A stretch of 56,266 nt of DNA from Mucilaginibacter dorajii (GTDB lineage Bacteria; Bacteroidota; Bacteroidia; Sphingobacteriales; Sphingobacteriaceae): contig NZ_JANTYS010000024.1 in NCBI RefSeq assembly GCF_024808255.1, positions 1 through 56,266 on the forward strand, given 5' to 3'. The position numbers were made by a program, and so were the translations under genes. The first letter of the stretch is position 1. Every line of letters begins with the position of its first letter. This document shows positions 16,872 to 26,500 of the stretch, piece after piece. The notes beneath the pieces were generated by a model. The model saw only the letters and a program-made list of their open reading frames with translations. It had not been told where the DNA came from and ran no database searches.

Positions 16872-17213
16872 ATAACAAATATAGCTATTTTGGTTTTATC
16901 GGCAATTAGAGATTGTGCTTCGGATTTTAAAAATTTCACACCTGACCATTTCTTTTACTTTTGAGTGAAATCATTTTAGGATCATAGAATTTAGTCTTTT
17001 GACTAAAGAATTGCAGCAAGCGATAATTCCCGTTAGCGAAATAGATACACGCACTATAGTTATAAACTACAGGCATAATCGTCGAAGTTGGAGACATTCG
17101 AACACTGCTAAAGCAATTATCTCCGGTACTCCATCCAAATCTATAACACAAACATAACATCCTGTTAAATTGCGCGTTACTCCGGTTAGCTATATTTAAG
17201 CAAGCATAACCCA
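16872..17213. other. 342-bp gap with no supported gene
   Basis: Holds the toxin-antitoxin promoter at its left end. A 92-codon ORF runs on the minus strand (16936-17214), but its composition looks random and nothing in it is recognisable, so it is not called. Confidence 0.6.
16876..16906 (-). promoter_or_regulatory. Promoter of the toxin-antitoxin operon
   Basis: On the minus strand ATTG (16903-16906) is followed after 19 bp by an exact TAnnTTTG motif, TATATTTG (16876-16883). This matches the Bacteroidota -33/-7 promoter well. The expected start point falls at or next to the antitoxin ATG (16871). Confidence 0.65.
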
Positions 17214-17462
17214 ATGGACCGTATCCTTTTTCCCCGCAGTAATTTTGAGCAGCTTCGCAATTGCCCTATTGATCAATTGGAAGAAGATATCGCGCGTACA
17301 TCCATTAGGCTGAAACTACAAGGCGACCTGCAAACCGATCATGATCGCACCCGCTACAAAGCCGAATTAGATAAGTTGAGCGTATTTAAGTACATCAGCC
17401 AGTTGCGCAAAGGCAAATTAAGTTTCGAGGATTTTGGCCAAAAAGTGGAACTAATTACCTAA
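17214..17462 (+). CDS. Small hypothetical protein
   Basis: An 82-residue soluble, helical, charged protein (LEEDIARTSIRLKLQGDLQT, then a helix ending LRKGKLSFEDFGQKVELI). I do not recognise the family. Codon use matches neighbouring genes and it is in the same direction as the M1 peptidase gene 64 bp downstream. The real-gene call rests on composition and placement only. Confidence 0.55.
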   Translation: MDRILFPRSNFEQLRNCPIDQLEEDIARTSIRLKLQGDLQTDHDRTRYKAELDKLSVFKYISQLRKGKLSFEDFGQKVELIT

Positions 17463-17526
17463 AAAAGGATAATTTTCATCTACACTCATAGGTTTAGCCA
17501 ATTGCCTAAATTATTATATTGCGGGT

Positions 17527-19521
17527 ATGCAAAATGATAAGCTACAGACAAGATTCATCCCCAATTATGGCAACCTTAAATTTTTAATAGCATTAACTTT
17601 ATTTGTATTTACCGGCTACCTGGCTTCGGGACAGTCGCGCTACCAGCCGCAGGCATTGTTCCCGGCTGTGCCGCTGTTGCCGCCCGGTAATGAATACCGC
17701 AGCGCGACCGGTGAGCCCGGCCGGGCCTACTGGCAAAACCAGGCCGACTATGTGATAGATGTGGCGCTGGATGATCAAAAGAACATCATTAGCGGTACAG
17801 CTACCATTACTTACACAAACAACAGCCCCAAAGCATTATCAACCTTATGGATGCAGCTTGAACAAAACGTTTTCAAAAAGGATTCGAGGGGTATAAAGGC
17901 CAAATTATTCCTGTATAAAGATGCCAACGAAAAAACTGCCGATGGTGGTTATGAGATTGAGGCCGTTAAGCTAAAAAACGATACGGCTGTAGCCAGCAAT
18001 ATCACCTATCATATTTATGATACCCGAATGGAGCTGCAATTACCACAGCCTTTAAAAAGCGGGCAAAAAATTACTTTCAGCATTCAATATCGCTATAACT
18101 TCCCCACAAATTATAAAAATGCCGATTTCCTGGTTAATCGTACGGACATACTGCCCACCAAAAACGGCAATATTTACGCGGTTGCCCAGTGGTACCCCCG
18201 CATGTGTGTGTTGGATGACGTAGAAGGCTGGAACACTTTGCCGTACCTAGGCAACGGCGAGTTTTATTTAGAGTACGGCAACTTTAATGTAAACATCACG
18301 TTGCCTGCCAGTTACATTGTTGAAGGATCGGGCGATTTGTTGAACCCCGAAGAAGTATTAACCCCGGTGCAGCTTAAGCGCTGGCAGGCAGCCAAACAAA
18401 GCGAGGTGCCTGTATTTATCCGGTCGGCAAAGGAGGTAGCCGAAGCCTCTTCCAGGCCGGCCAAAGCTACTTGTACCTGGAAATTCAGGATGGATAACAC
18501 CCGCGATTTTGCCTGGACGGCCTCCAAATCGTTCATTTGGGAAGCCCTCAGCTTCCCGGTAGCCGGCGGCAAAAGCGTAATGGGTAGCTCGTTGTACCCG
18601 GTTGAGTCGGATAAAAAGGATAGCTGGAAACGCTCATCAGAATATATCAAATTTACCCTGCAGCATTTTTCTGACAAATGGTTTGCTTACCCTTATCATA
18701 AGGTGGTAAACGTGGCATCAAACCTTGATGGCATGGAGTACCCCGGTATGGTATTTTGCTCGGCCAAAGATACCGGCAACGCCTATTTTATGGTGGTAAA
18801 CCACGAACTGGGCCATACCTGGTTCCCGATGGTGGTTGGCGGTAACGAACGCAAATACGCCTGGATGGACGAAGGTTTTAACACCTTTATTGATAACCTG
18901 GCCGTAAAAGATTTTAATAAAGGCGAATTCCCGGGTTATGAGCAGATCTATAGTCCGCTGGATACCCTTTTTTCAGAGCGCACTGTACCCATCATGACCC
19001 GACCCGATGCCATACCCGGCGATATGGTTTTCCCGGTTGAATATCAGAAAGTAGCCTATGTGCTAACCCTGCTGCGTAACCAAATAGTCGGTCCCGAGCG
19101 GTTTGACAGGGCCTTTCACAAATACATTAATGATTGGGCCTACAAGCACCCAAGCCCCTGGGATTTTTTCAGGAGTATCGATAGCTCGGTAGGTGAGGAT
19201 TTAACCTGGTTTTGGAAAGCTATGTTTTTGGAGAATTACCGCTTAGATCAAAGCGTAGCCAAGGTAGAAACCGCGGCCGGCAAAACCATCATCACCATTA
19301 ATAATATGGAAAGGGCCGCCATGCCGCTAAGTGTTGAAATTACTTATGCTAACGGACTAAAAGAACGCCACAACTTCCCGGTAGAGGTTTGGGAATATAG
19401 CTGGCAATACACGTTTAATGCCGATAAAAACGACCCGGTAACCAAAGTTGTTATTGATCCCGATGGTATTTACCCGGATATAAATAAGGGAAACAATGTT
19501 TATGAGGTGAAAGGTAAATAA
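17527..19521 (+). CDS. M1 family zinc aminopeptidase
   Basis: Exported gluzincin peptidase, 664 residues. The N-terminus has a hydrophobic signal (FLIALTLFVFTGYLASGQS) preceded by a long charged stretch. The zinc site is complete: HELGH at 426-430 and, 18 residues on, Glu 449 in MDEGF, the HExxH-x18-E pattern. DGMEYPGM corresponds to the substrate-binding GAMEN motif of M1. The N-terminal beta domain is typical of Bacteroidota M1-like proteins. It likely removes N-terminal residues from peptides in the periplasm. Ordinary length for this subgroup. Confidence 0.92.
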   Translation: MQNDKLQTRFIPNYGNLKFLIALTLFVFTGYLASGQSRYQPQALFPAVPLLPPGNEYRSATGEPGRAYWQNQADYVIDVALDDQKNIISGTATITYTNNSPKALSTLWMQLEQNVFKKDSRGIKAKLFLYKDANEKTADGGYEIEAVKLKNDTAVASNITYHIYDTRMELQLPQPLKSGQKITFSIQYRYNFPTNYKNADFLVNRTDILPTKNGNIYAVAQWYPRMCVLDDVEGWNTLPYLGNGEFYLEYGNFNVNITLPASYIVEGSGDLLNPEEVLTPVQLKRWQAAKQSEVPVFIRSAKEVAEASSRPAKATCTWKFRMDNTRDFAWTASKSFIWEALSFPVAGGKSVMGSSLYPVESDKKDSWKRSSEYIKFTLQHFSDKWFAYPYHKVVNVASNLDGMEYPGMVFCSAKDTGNAYFMVVNHELGHTWFPMVVGGNERKYAWMDEGFNTFIDNLAVKDFNKGEFPGYEQIYSPLDTLFSERTVPIMTRPDAIPGDMVFPVEYQKVAYVLTLLRNQIVGPERFDRAFHKYINDWAYKHPSPWDFFRSIDSSVGEDLTWFWKAMFLENYRLDQSVAKVETAAGKTIITINNMERAAMPLSVEITYANGLKERHNFPVEVWEYSWQYTFNADKNDPVTKVVIDPDGIYPDINKGNNVYEVKGK

Positions 19522-19532
19522 CTTTTTTTGTA

Positions 19533-19553
19533 GAGACACATCACATGTGTCTC
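19533..19553 (+). terminator. Short hairpin after the M1 peptidase gene
   Basis: GAGACACAT and ATGTGTCTC pair around CAC. It is 12 bp past the peptidase stop. A T-run precedes rather than follows the stem on the plus strand, so termination is uncertain; it also resembles the GTAGAGACGC repeat at 35196-35308. Confidence 0.4.
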
Positions 19554-19582
19554 CCTAAGAAATTCAGTAGTTTTACTTTCAA

Positions 19583-20059
19583 ATGGAAACGAGACTATTA
19601 ATTTTGAAACCAAAGAAAAATTATTCGATTGTTTTAATCGCGATAATTTGGTCATTATTTGTGTTAGTAAAGTTTAAAACGCTCAATAACTCCTTGTTGT
19701 TTAGTGATTTGGAATTTTCGTTAATTACATTGATCACTTTTTTTATTTTCCTGTATTTAGTTATGCTGACCGCATGGAGCTTTTTGGGGCAAACAACTTT
19801 TACAATTAAGGACAGCAAGCTTATTGTCAGGTATGGTATTTCCCTGGTTAATTTAAAACGAGTTTACATTTTAACAAAAATAGCTAATGTTAAAGTGCAA
19901 TCTGATATAAAATCATCCGACTATTGGGGATTCCAGGGTTTTAGATTTTACGGAAATAATGAAACTGCATTATCATTTGAATACAATAATAAAGCAATAG
20001 TCTTAGGAAAAGGCTTAGATCATTTTAACTTAATTGAACTCAAACAATGGTTGACGTAA
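19583..20059 (+). CDS. Hypothetical membrane protein with PH-like C-terminus
   Basis: The 158-residue product has two membrane helices (about 16-30 and 45-70), then a soluble region rich in beta strands (TTFTIKDSKLIVRYGISLVN, KIANVKVQSDI, GNNETALSFEYNNKAIVLGK). This layout resembles small bacterial membrane proteins with a PH-like (bPH) domain, but I cannot name the family with confidence. It stands alone and is unusually AT-rich compared with its neighbours. Confidence 0.6.
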   Translation: METRLLILKPKKNYSIVLIAIIWSLFVLVKFKTLNNSLLFSDLEFSLITLITFFIFLYLVMLTAWSFLGQTTFTIKDSKLIVRYGISLVNLKRVYILTKIANVKVQSDIKSSDYWGFQGFRFYGNNETALSFEYNNKAIVLGKGLDHFNLIELKQWLT

Positions 20060-20139
20060 TTGTTATTTGCAATATCCTGGCTCCTGATAAAATGAAGCTT
20101 CCTGCTTAAATCATAAAGTATTGTCAGCCGGTGTAGAAT

Positions 20140-20178
20140 TTCAATTAATTTAAGTTGGAAACTTAAATTAATTGAAAC
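20140..20178. terminator. Perfect 18-bp inverted repeat between convergent genes
   Basis: TTTCAATTAATTTAAGTT (20140-20157) is the exact reverse complement of 20161-20178, separated by GGA. It lies between the convergent membrane-protein and deacetylase genes, so a bidirectional terminator is plausible. The stem is almost entirely A/T, which is unusual for an intrinsic terminator. Confidence 0.5.
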
Positions 20179-20207
20179 CACGAGTTACGCAGTACTAAAC
20201 TCGGCAG

Positions 20208-20990
20208 TTACTTTACAGGCTTTCCAAAACCATGTTTAATGTAATAATCAAGGGTTTGGTTGCTCCAATAGCCACAGTCAATCACCCGTCTGATGGTCAT
20301 GATGGGGTCGTTTGGGTTGCGTGGCTGGTCTAATTGGAAAGCGGCTTTGAACCCGCGCTGGTGTAATTCGGGCAGGTTTTCCGGTTTCCAGATGCCATAA
20401 GGGAAGGCGAAATATTTAACCGGCTTGCCGGTAATTTCTTCCAGTTTGCGGGTGGGGATGTTTATCTGTGTGTCCCAATCAGCTCCTTTTAACTTGTTGA
20501 AATTGGCATGGTCGCGGGTATGGCAGGCAATTACATTTCCTTCATCAGATAATTGCTTCACCTGCTTGCGGTCCATATAGTATTTGTTTTTACTGAGGTT
20601 GTTGGTCACAATAAAATATACACCTCTAAAGCCGTATTTATTCAACTCTGGCCGGGCCACGGCAAACTGGTCGCCATCGCTGTCATCAAAGGTGAGCATT
20701 ATCGGTTTAGGGGGCAGGGGAGTGCCTTCGGTAAGGTAGCTGTACAGCTCATCGGGCAAAATGGTATGGTAACCACTGTCGGCCAGCATTTTCAGGTGCG
20801 CTTTAAAAGCTGCCGGGGGTATAATGTAATTTTTATCCACCTGCCGGTCGCCGGCCCGCCAGTTGCGGATCTGGTGGTAACATAAAACAGGTACTTGTTT
20901 GCGCGCTAAAATAGCCTTGCTGTTAATAGGGCGATCTGCCGGTAAAAGACCAAAAAAACAAGCGGTTACAAGCGTGATAAGCGGTTTCAA
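20208..20990 (-). CDS. Polysaccharide deacetylase (NodB/CE4 family)
   Basis: Exported carbohydrate deacetylase of 260 residues. It has an N-terminal signal (LITLVTACFFGLLPA), motif 1 MLTFDDSDGD with the catalytic and metal Asp pair, motif 2 HTRDH for metal binding and motif 3 FAFPYGIW. VLCYHQI near the start is typical of the subgroup. It probably acts on cell-wall or surface polysaccharide. The gene is divergent from the ECF sigma gene at 21415 across a 424-bp gap; a functional link to the SusCD locus is possible but not shown. Confidence 0.9.
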   Translation of the reverse strand: MKPLITLVTACFFGLLPADRPINSKAILARKQVPVLCYHQIRNWRAGDRQVDKNYIIPPAAFKAHLKMLADSGYHTILPDELYSYLTEGTPLPPKPIMLTFDDSDGDQFAVARPELNKYGFRGVYFIVTNNLSKNKYYMDRKQVKQLSDEGNVIACHTRDHANFNKLKGADWDTQINIPTRKLEEITGKPVKYFAFPYGIWKPENLPELHQRGFKAAFQLDQPRNPNDPIMTIRRVIDCGYWSNQTLDYYIKHGFGKPVK

Positions 20991-21010
20991 TACGATTCAA
21001 ATTGATTGAT

Positions 21011-21018
21011 CAAATGTA
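21011..21018 (-). promoter_or_regulatory. -7 promoter motif (TACATTTG)
   Basis: An exact TAnnTTTG motif on the minus strand 20 bp upstream of the deacetylase ATG. A TTTAG sequence about 20 bp farther upstream could be the -33 element. The rest of the gap 20991-21414 shows no gene; I see no convincing promoter for the ECF sigma gene. Confidence 0.5.
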
Positions 21019-21414
21019 AATATTACGCAGGTTTTTCGCTAAATAAATAATTATTTATTTGTGTTTTTTCGGAGGATTTCAGGACGATAAGGAGCTTTTA
21101 CAAAGGAGATTTTTGATTGATTTTTAGGGGAAAACAAAATAAGCTTTTCAAATCCGCATAAAGTGTATTCGGAATGCCGATACTAAATGTGATACTGTTA
21201 AGGTTGAAAGTAGTTTGAAGGTTAGCAATAGGGGAGGGCAAAAGCTTAGGCTCTTTACATCACATTGCCATTATTCGTTTACCTAAATCAAAAATTGATA
21301 TTATATTTACAAACCAATTGTAATGCGATGTAAGCTGCGGCAGCATCTGTCAATTCCTGTAATTAACATCGAATGTAATGTTAATGTTAAAATATATTTA
21401 TATTCGTTATTAAT

Positions 21415-22017
21415 ATGATCAACCGGAGCGAACTGACAGACCATGAGTTATTTACCCTGCTAAAGGATAAAAATATGGTTGCGTTCGACCTTGTTTTTGA
21501 GCGGTTTTACCGGCCACTTTGCTTTTTCGCTTCAAGAATAATACAGGATAGGTTTGATGCCCAGGATATTGTGCAGGATGTGTTTGTAAAGTTCTGGCAA
21601 AAAGAAAATATTCCCGATACTTTGAATAGCCTGCGGGCTTATTTATATGTAAGCGTAAAAAACTCATGTTTTAATCAACTCGAAAAAAACAACGTTAAAT
21701 TTAAACATCAGCAAACCCTGCTCAACGCTGATATAGAAGAAGCTACTGTTTTAAACAATATCATACAGGCCGAAGTACTGAGGCAGGTTTTTGCCGCTGT
21801 GGATACCCTGCCTGAACAATGTCGCAAAATTATCCGGATGACTTTTGAAGATGGCAAAAAAGCAAAAGAAATAGCCTGCGAACTCGGCATCACGATAAGT
21901 ACAGTTAATAACCAAAAAATGCGCGGCCTTAGTTTACTCAAAACCCGTCTATCAGACGAAGGCCTTGCTTTAGGGGCGCTGCTGCTGTTACCCGGCTTAT
22001 TTAGCCATATTAAGTAA
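21415..22017 (+). CDS. ECF-type RNA polymerase sigma factor
   Basis: Sigma-70 family factor of 200 residues. Region 2 is clear (RFDAQDIVQDVFVKFWQK, with the SLRAYLYVSVKN helix) and region 4 has a helix-turn-helix (KKAKEIACELGITISTVNNQ). Such factors in Bacteroidota are held by a FecR-type anti-sigma protein and switched on when a TonB-dependent SusC-like receptor binds ligand. The FecR gene follows 89 bp later, then susC and susD. Confidence 0.93.
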   Translation: MINRSELTDHELFTLLKDKNMVAFDLVFERFYRPLCFFASRIIQDRFDAQDIVQDVFVKFWQKENIPDTLNSLRAYLYVSVKNSCFNQLEKNNVKFKHQQTLLNADIEEATVLNNIIQAEVLRQVFAAVDTLPEQCRKIIRMTFEDGKKAKEIACELGITISTVNNQKMRGLSLLKTRLSDEGLALGALLLLPGLFSHIK

Positions 22018-22106
22018 GCGTTAAGGTATCTTAAAATTTAATTCAAAATCTTTTAGATAAAACCCTGCCTCTTCCTGTTCTATCAACAAATACAGGTAAC
22101 AGTCGC

Positions 22107-23297
22107 ATGGAAAATTCAAAAATTGATGCCCTTTTAAGAATCTCTGATCTGGTCAGCAGTTATTTGAAAGGTAATTTAAGCGAAGCGGAATCTGCCGAGC
22201 TATTTTCATGGGTTGAAGCAAGCGAAGCCAACAGTGCACTGTTTGATAAGTTGCTAAGCGAAAAAGAGCTGGAAAGCCTGCACAACCAATACGCATCATT
22301 TGACACCGAAAGCGCTTTAGTAAGTATTAAGGCACGACTGCAACCTGTCGAAATAAAAGTACGTAAGCTAAATATTACCAAACTATTATCTGTAGCGGCT
22401 TCCGTTATATTATGCCTTGCAATTGCCATACCTGCCTATCTTCATTATACTCATCCAAAGCAGCAGGTTGCTGTAGTTCAAAAAAATATTCAAATTATTC
22501 CGGGGGGTAACAAAGCAATATTAACCCTGGCCAACGGTAAACAGGTGGTTTTAAATGGCGCAGCCAATGGCAATATAGCAAGCCAGGCAAATATATCTGT
22601 TAAAAAACTGGCCGATGGCCTGGTGGCTTATAACGATGGGCCTAATGCAAATGACCAACAATCGGTAACAACTTATAACACCATGAGTACCCCGCGTGGC
22701 GGCCAATATCACGTTATACTGGCCGATGGCACCAACGTTTGGCTTAATGCTGCTTCATCTATTAAATTTCCGGTTGCATTTAATGGTAACGAACGTAGGG
22801 TACAAATTACCGGCGAGGCTTATTTTGAGGTAGCACATGATAAAACCAAACCTTTCAGGGTTGAAAGCAATGGGCAAACCGTAGAAGTATTGGGGACACA
22901 TTTTAACGTAAATGCCTACGCCGATGAAAACGAGGTAAAAACAACCTTATTAGAAGGCAGTGTAAAAGTAACAGCGGGCGATAAAAGCTACCTGCTTAAA
23001 CCCGGCGAGCAATCGCAGCTGAAAAACGGGGTGGTTAATATTACCGATGGTGATACCGATGAAGCTACAGCCTGGAAAAATGGCATCTTTCACTTTAACG
23101 ATGCCAGCATTGAATCTGTAATGAGGCAGCTAAGCCGCTGGTATAATGTTGACGTAAAGTATGAAGGCAAAATAAAAGAGCGCACATTCTCTGGCGAAAT
23201 ATCAATGAATGTTAATGCATCGCAAATACTGGATGCCATGAGCTTTAAAAAGATCCATTATTCAATTGAAGGAAAAACAATTATTGTAAGGCCTTAA
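22107..23297 (+). CDS. FecR family anti-sigma factor
   Basis: Inner-membrane anti-sigma protein of 396 residues. The N-terminal cytoplasmic segment (about 1-88) binds the sigma factor, a single membrane helix lies at about 93-113 (SVAASVILCLAIAIPAYLHY), then the periplasmic FecR domain (MSTPRGGQYHVILADGTNVW, ITGEAYFEVAH, VEVLGTHFNVNAY) and a C-terminal DUF4974 domain (SIESVMRQLSRWYNVDVKY). The paired SusC has an STN domain, the partner expected to contact FecR. Confidence 0.93.
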   Translation: MENSKIDALLRISDLVSSYLKGNLSEAESAELFSWVEASEANSALFDKLLSEKELESLHNQYASFDTESALVSIKARLQPVEIKVRKLNITKLLSVAASVILCLAIAIPAYLHYTHPKQQVAVVQKNIQIIPGGNKAILTLANGKQVVLNGAANGNIASQANISVKKLADGLVAYNDGPNANDQQSVTTYNTMSTPRGGQYHVILADGTNVWLNAASSIKFPVAFNGNERRVQITGEAYFEVAHDKTKPFRVESNGQTVEVLGTHFNVNAYADENEVKTTLLEGSVKVTAGDKSYLLKPGEQSQLKNGVVNITDGDTDEATAWKNGIFHFNDASIESVMRQLSRWYNVDVKYEGKIKERTFSGEISMNVNASQILDAMSFKKIHYSIEGKTIIVRP

Positions 23298-23503
23298 AAC
23301 AAATAAACAGTTTATTAACCCAAACCCAGCTTAATGAAGAAAAATATACAAAAAACGCTTTAGGCGCTCCCCAGCAAGGTTATTTAAATAACCGCACCCC
23401 GACTGGCATCAGGGTACGGTAAATATTTGAGTTAACCCTTCCGGCAAGCCGGAAAAAAAGATTAGTGTCCCTAACCATGTATTAACCCAAACTTTCCAAA
23501 AGT
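23298..23503 (+). promoter_or_regulatory. susC leader with mini-ORF and hairpins (locus 1)
   Basis: Between fecR and susC lies a 9-codon ORF at 23334-23363 (MKKNIQKTL). Two hairpins follow: ACCG-ACCC with GGGT-CGGT (23391-23420) and TTCCGGC-AA-GCCGGAA (23439-23454). The box TTAACCCAAAC occurs 8 nt before the mini-ORF ATG and 11 nt before the susC ATG. Locus 2 (43404-43690) has the same arrangement. A leader that tunes susC expression is inference. Confidence 0.5.
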
Positions 23504-26500
23504 ATGAAATTAAATGCTTTTTTAATGGCCATATATAAACCGTGGCTACCCAAAAAAATTCTATTGGTTATGAAATTGACTACCCTATTTATGGTCATAG
23601 CCTTTATGCAATGCAGCGCAAGCGCGTTTAGTCAGAAGATTAATCTCGACGCAACAAACGTGCCTTTAAAAAAGGTGCTGCAGGCAATCAATAAACAAAA
23701 CGGTTACCTGTTTTTTTACGATACCAAAGATGTACGTAACAAAAACATCACTGTAAAGGTAAAAGACGCCTCAATGGATGAAGCGTTAAGCGCCTGCCTT
23801 AAAAATCTGCCTTTAACCTACAAGATTGTTAACAACACCGTTTTTTTACAGGAAAAAGAATACACTGCCGCAAACGTAATGCAACTTACCATTAAAGGAA
23901 AAGTTGTTGATGATAAAGGCGAAGCTTTACCAGGTGCAAGTATTAAACTTAAAGGTACCAATTTAGGGGTAAGTGCCGATGCAAACGGGGCTTTCAGCAT
24001 CAATGTACCAGATGAAAAAAGTGTTTTAATTGTAAGCTTTGTTGGCTTTGCGCCAAAAGAAGTTACGGTTGGCAACAATACTTTTTTAACCATCAGCCTT
24101 AATGCATCGGGCAAGTTGAGCGAAGTTGTTGTAACGGCCTTAGGTATCAAAAAAGATGAAAAACAATTAGGCTACTCAATAAGCCAGATTGGTGGCGAAG
24201 AGGTATCGCTAACCCGCGAACCTACTTTTATCAACGCATTGGAAGGTAAAGTAGCCGGTTTAGTGGTGCAGAGCCCTCCAAACGGACCGGGCGGCTCTTC
24301 GCGGGTTATCCTGCGTGGTAATTCTTCATTTTCTGGTTCAAACCAACCTTTGTATGTTGTTGATGGTGTACCTATTAACAGTACCACCCGCGAAAACAGC
24401 GACGACGGTGGCAAGGTTTATGGCGGATCTGACCCGGGGGATGGCTTATCATCCATTAACCCCGATGATATTGAAACCATAAGCGTACTTAAAGGCGCAT
24501 CAGCTGCCGCGCTTTATGGCGGCGGTGCCCAGGCCGGTGTTATTTTAATCACTACAAAAAAAGGAAAAAAAGGCGAGGGACTTGGTATAAGCTTTAACAG
24601 TAATACCGTGCTTGAAAAAATGGTGCCCTATGACCATTTGCAAACCGAATATGGCCGTGGCTACCTTGGCCGCCCTTATACACCTGCAGATTATAGCGAT
24701 CCTATATTTTACGGACAGTTGGGAGATAATTCCGGCGACCCTCCGGGATGGTCATGGGGGGGTAAGTTAGATGGAAGGCCATTTTTAGATATCGATGGTA
24801 AAACCAAACCTTACGTATCTCAACCGGCATCTAAAAACTTCGATCGTTTTTTCAATACCGGTGTAACCACCACCAATAGTTTAGCTTTCACAAAAGGAAC
24901 AGAAAACGGATCGTACCGGGTATCGTTATCGCAAACAAAAGATAACCTGCCTACTCCCGGTGAAAAGTATGAGCGCTATAATGCGGTAATACGGGCCACG
25001 CAAGACTATGGTACCAGGCTGCATACCGATTTTAAGGTCGACTTATCAAGAACCCTGCGTATCAACGCGCCGCTTTTACGTGGCGATGGCCGTGGCTCGT
25101 TTGGTTTGGCTTACCCGCGTATTGCCAGCTCAACAGATATTACCTTACTTGATGCCAAAACACCAGATGGTAAATACCTGTCAACCTACAATGCAAATCC
25201 TTATGTACAAATAGAGCAGGTAACCAATAACCAAACCCAAAACCGCATCCTGTCATCGGGCAATATCACTTATGATATTACCAGCCACCTGCATGCTAAT
25301 TTAATTGCAGGTTATGATTACATTAATACACCGGCTTTATTTGTTGTACGTCCAAACAACGTAATTAACACCAATGGTGTTTACCGCACTACCACCATTG
25401 AGCAGCAAAAGTCCGACGTTAGGGCAATGTTATCCTACGATCATAAATTTGCCAACCTTACTGTAAATGCTTTCGCCGGTGCCGAATTACAAAATTCACA
25501 GCAATACTCGTTAGATCTGTACTCCGAAGGGCTGGCAGATCCTAACCTGTTGAATTTTAATAATGCAAGCAATGTGCACCCGCCAACCGAGTCACATACC
25601 CCAAGGTATAAAACAAATTCCGTTTTTGCTTCGGTGCAGTTTGGCTATAATGATTATTTGTTTTTAGAGGTCACCGGTCGTAATGATTGGTATTCGGCCC
25701 TGTCATCTACCCGTCCGGATTTTAAACCGAATTTGTTTTATCCCTCAGCTAACTTAAGCTTTGTGTTTACCGATGCATTAAAGATAGATCCGTCGATATT
25801 ATCATTCGGTAAAATAAGGGCATCTATAGGGCAAACCGGCAGTAACCCAACACCGCAGTTAACAGATTTAACATTTACCCTTAAGCCTCCTGTTAATGGT
25901 ATTACCAATGCCGAAATTACCGGTGGAACAGTACCCCCGCCAAGCTTAAAGCCCGAAACTACAACCGAAACCGAAATTGGTACCGAGCTTAAGTTTTTCC
26001 AAAACAGGCTCTCGCTTGATTTTGCTTACTACTACAAAAAATCTGATAATTTTTTACTGCAATCTACCATCAGTAACGCAAGTACTTATAACTCTTTATA
26101 CTTCAACGCCGGATCGATGTATAACCGTGGTGTGGAGTTAGCGGTTAATGGCAGCCCAATAAAAACCAGGGATTTTACCTGGAATGTAGGCTTTAACGGT
26201 GCCAAAAATAAAAACATGGTAACCGCCCTTGATCCAACAATCGGAGCTAACGGGATATCTCATTATTACAATATCAAATCAAAAGTAGGATATCCGCTGG
26301 GATCTATATTCGGCAGCACATTTTTGAAAAATGCCCAGGGCCAGGATGTATACGTGCCGGTAAATTCAAGATATGGCACATCTGATGCTTCGCAGCCTAA
26401 TAATGCCGTTATAAAAGATGTTAATAATAATGAAAGCTACCTTGGCTCGGCCAATCCAAACTGGTCTGGCGGTATCACCAACACCTTCACTTATAAAAAT

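Noticed and set aside
16936..17214. 92-codon ORF on the minus strand
   Set aside because: Residue composition looks random, there is no motif, and it overlaps the start of the better-supported 17214 gene.
23439..23460. Intrinsic terminator in the locus 1 susC leader
   Set aside because: The stem TTCCGGC/GCCGGAA is followed by A residues on the plus strand and preceded by T residues on the minus strand, so it is not a terminator in either direction.
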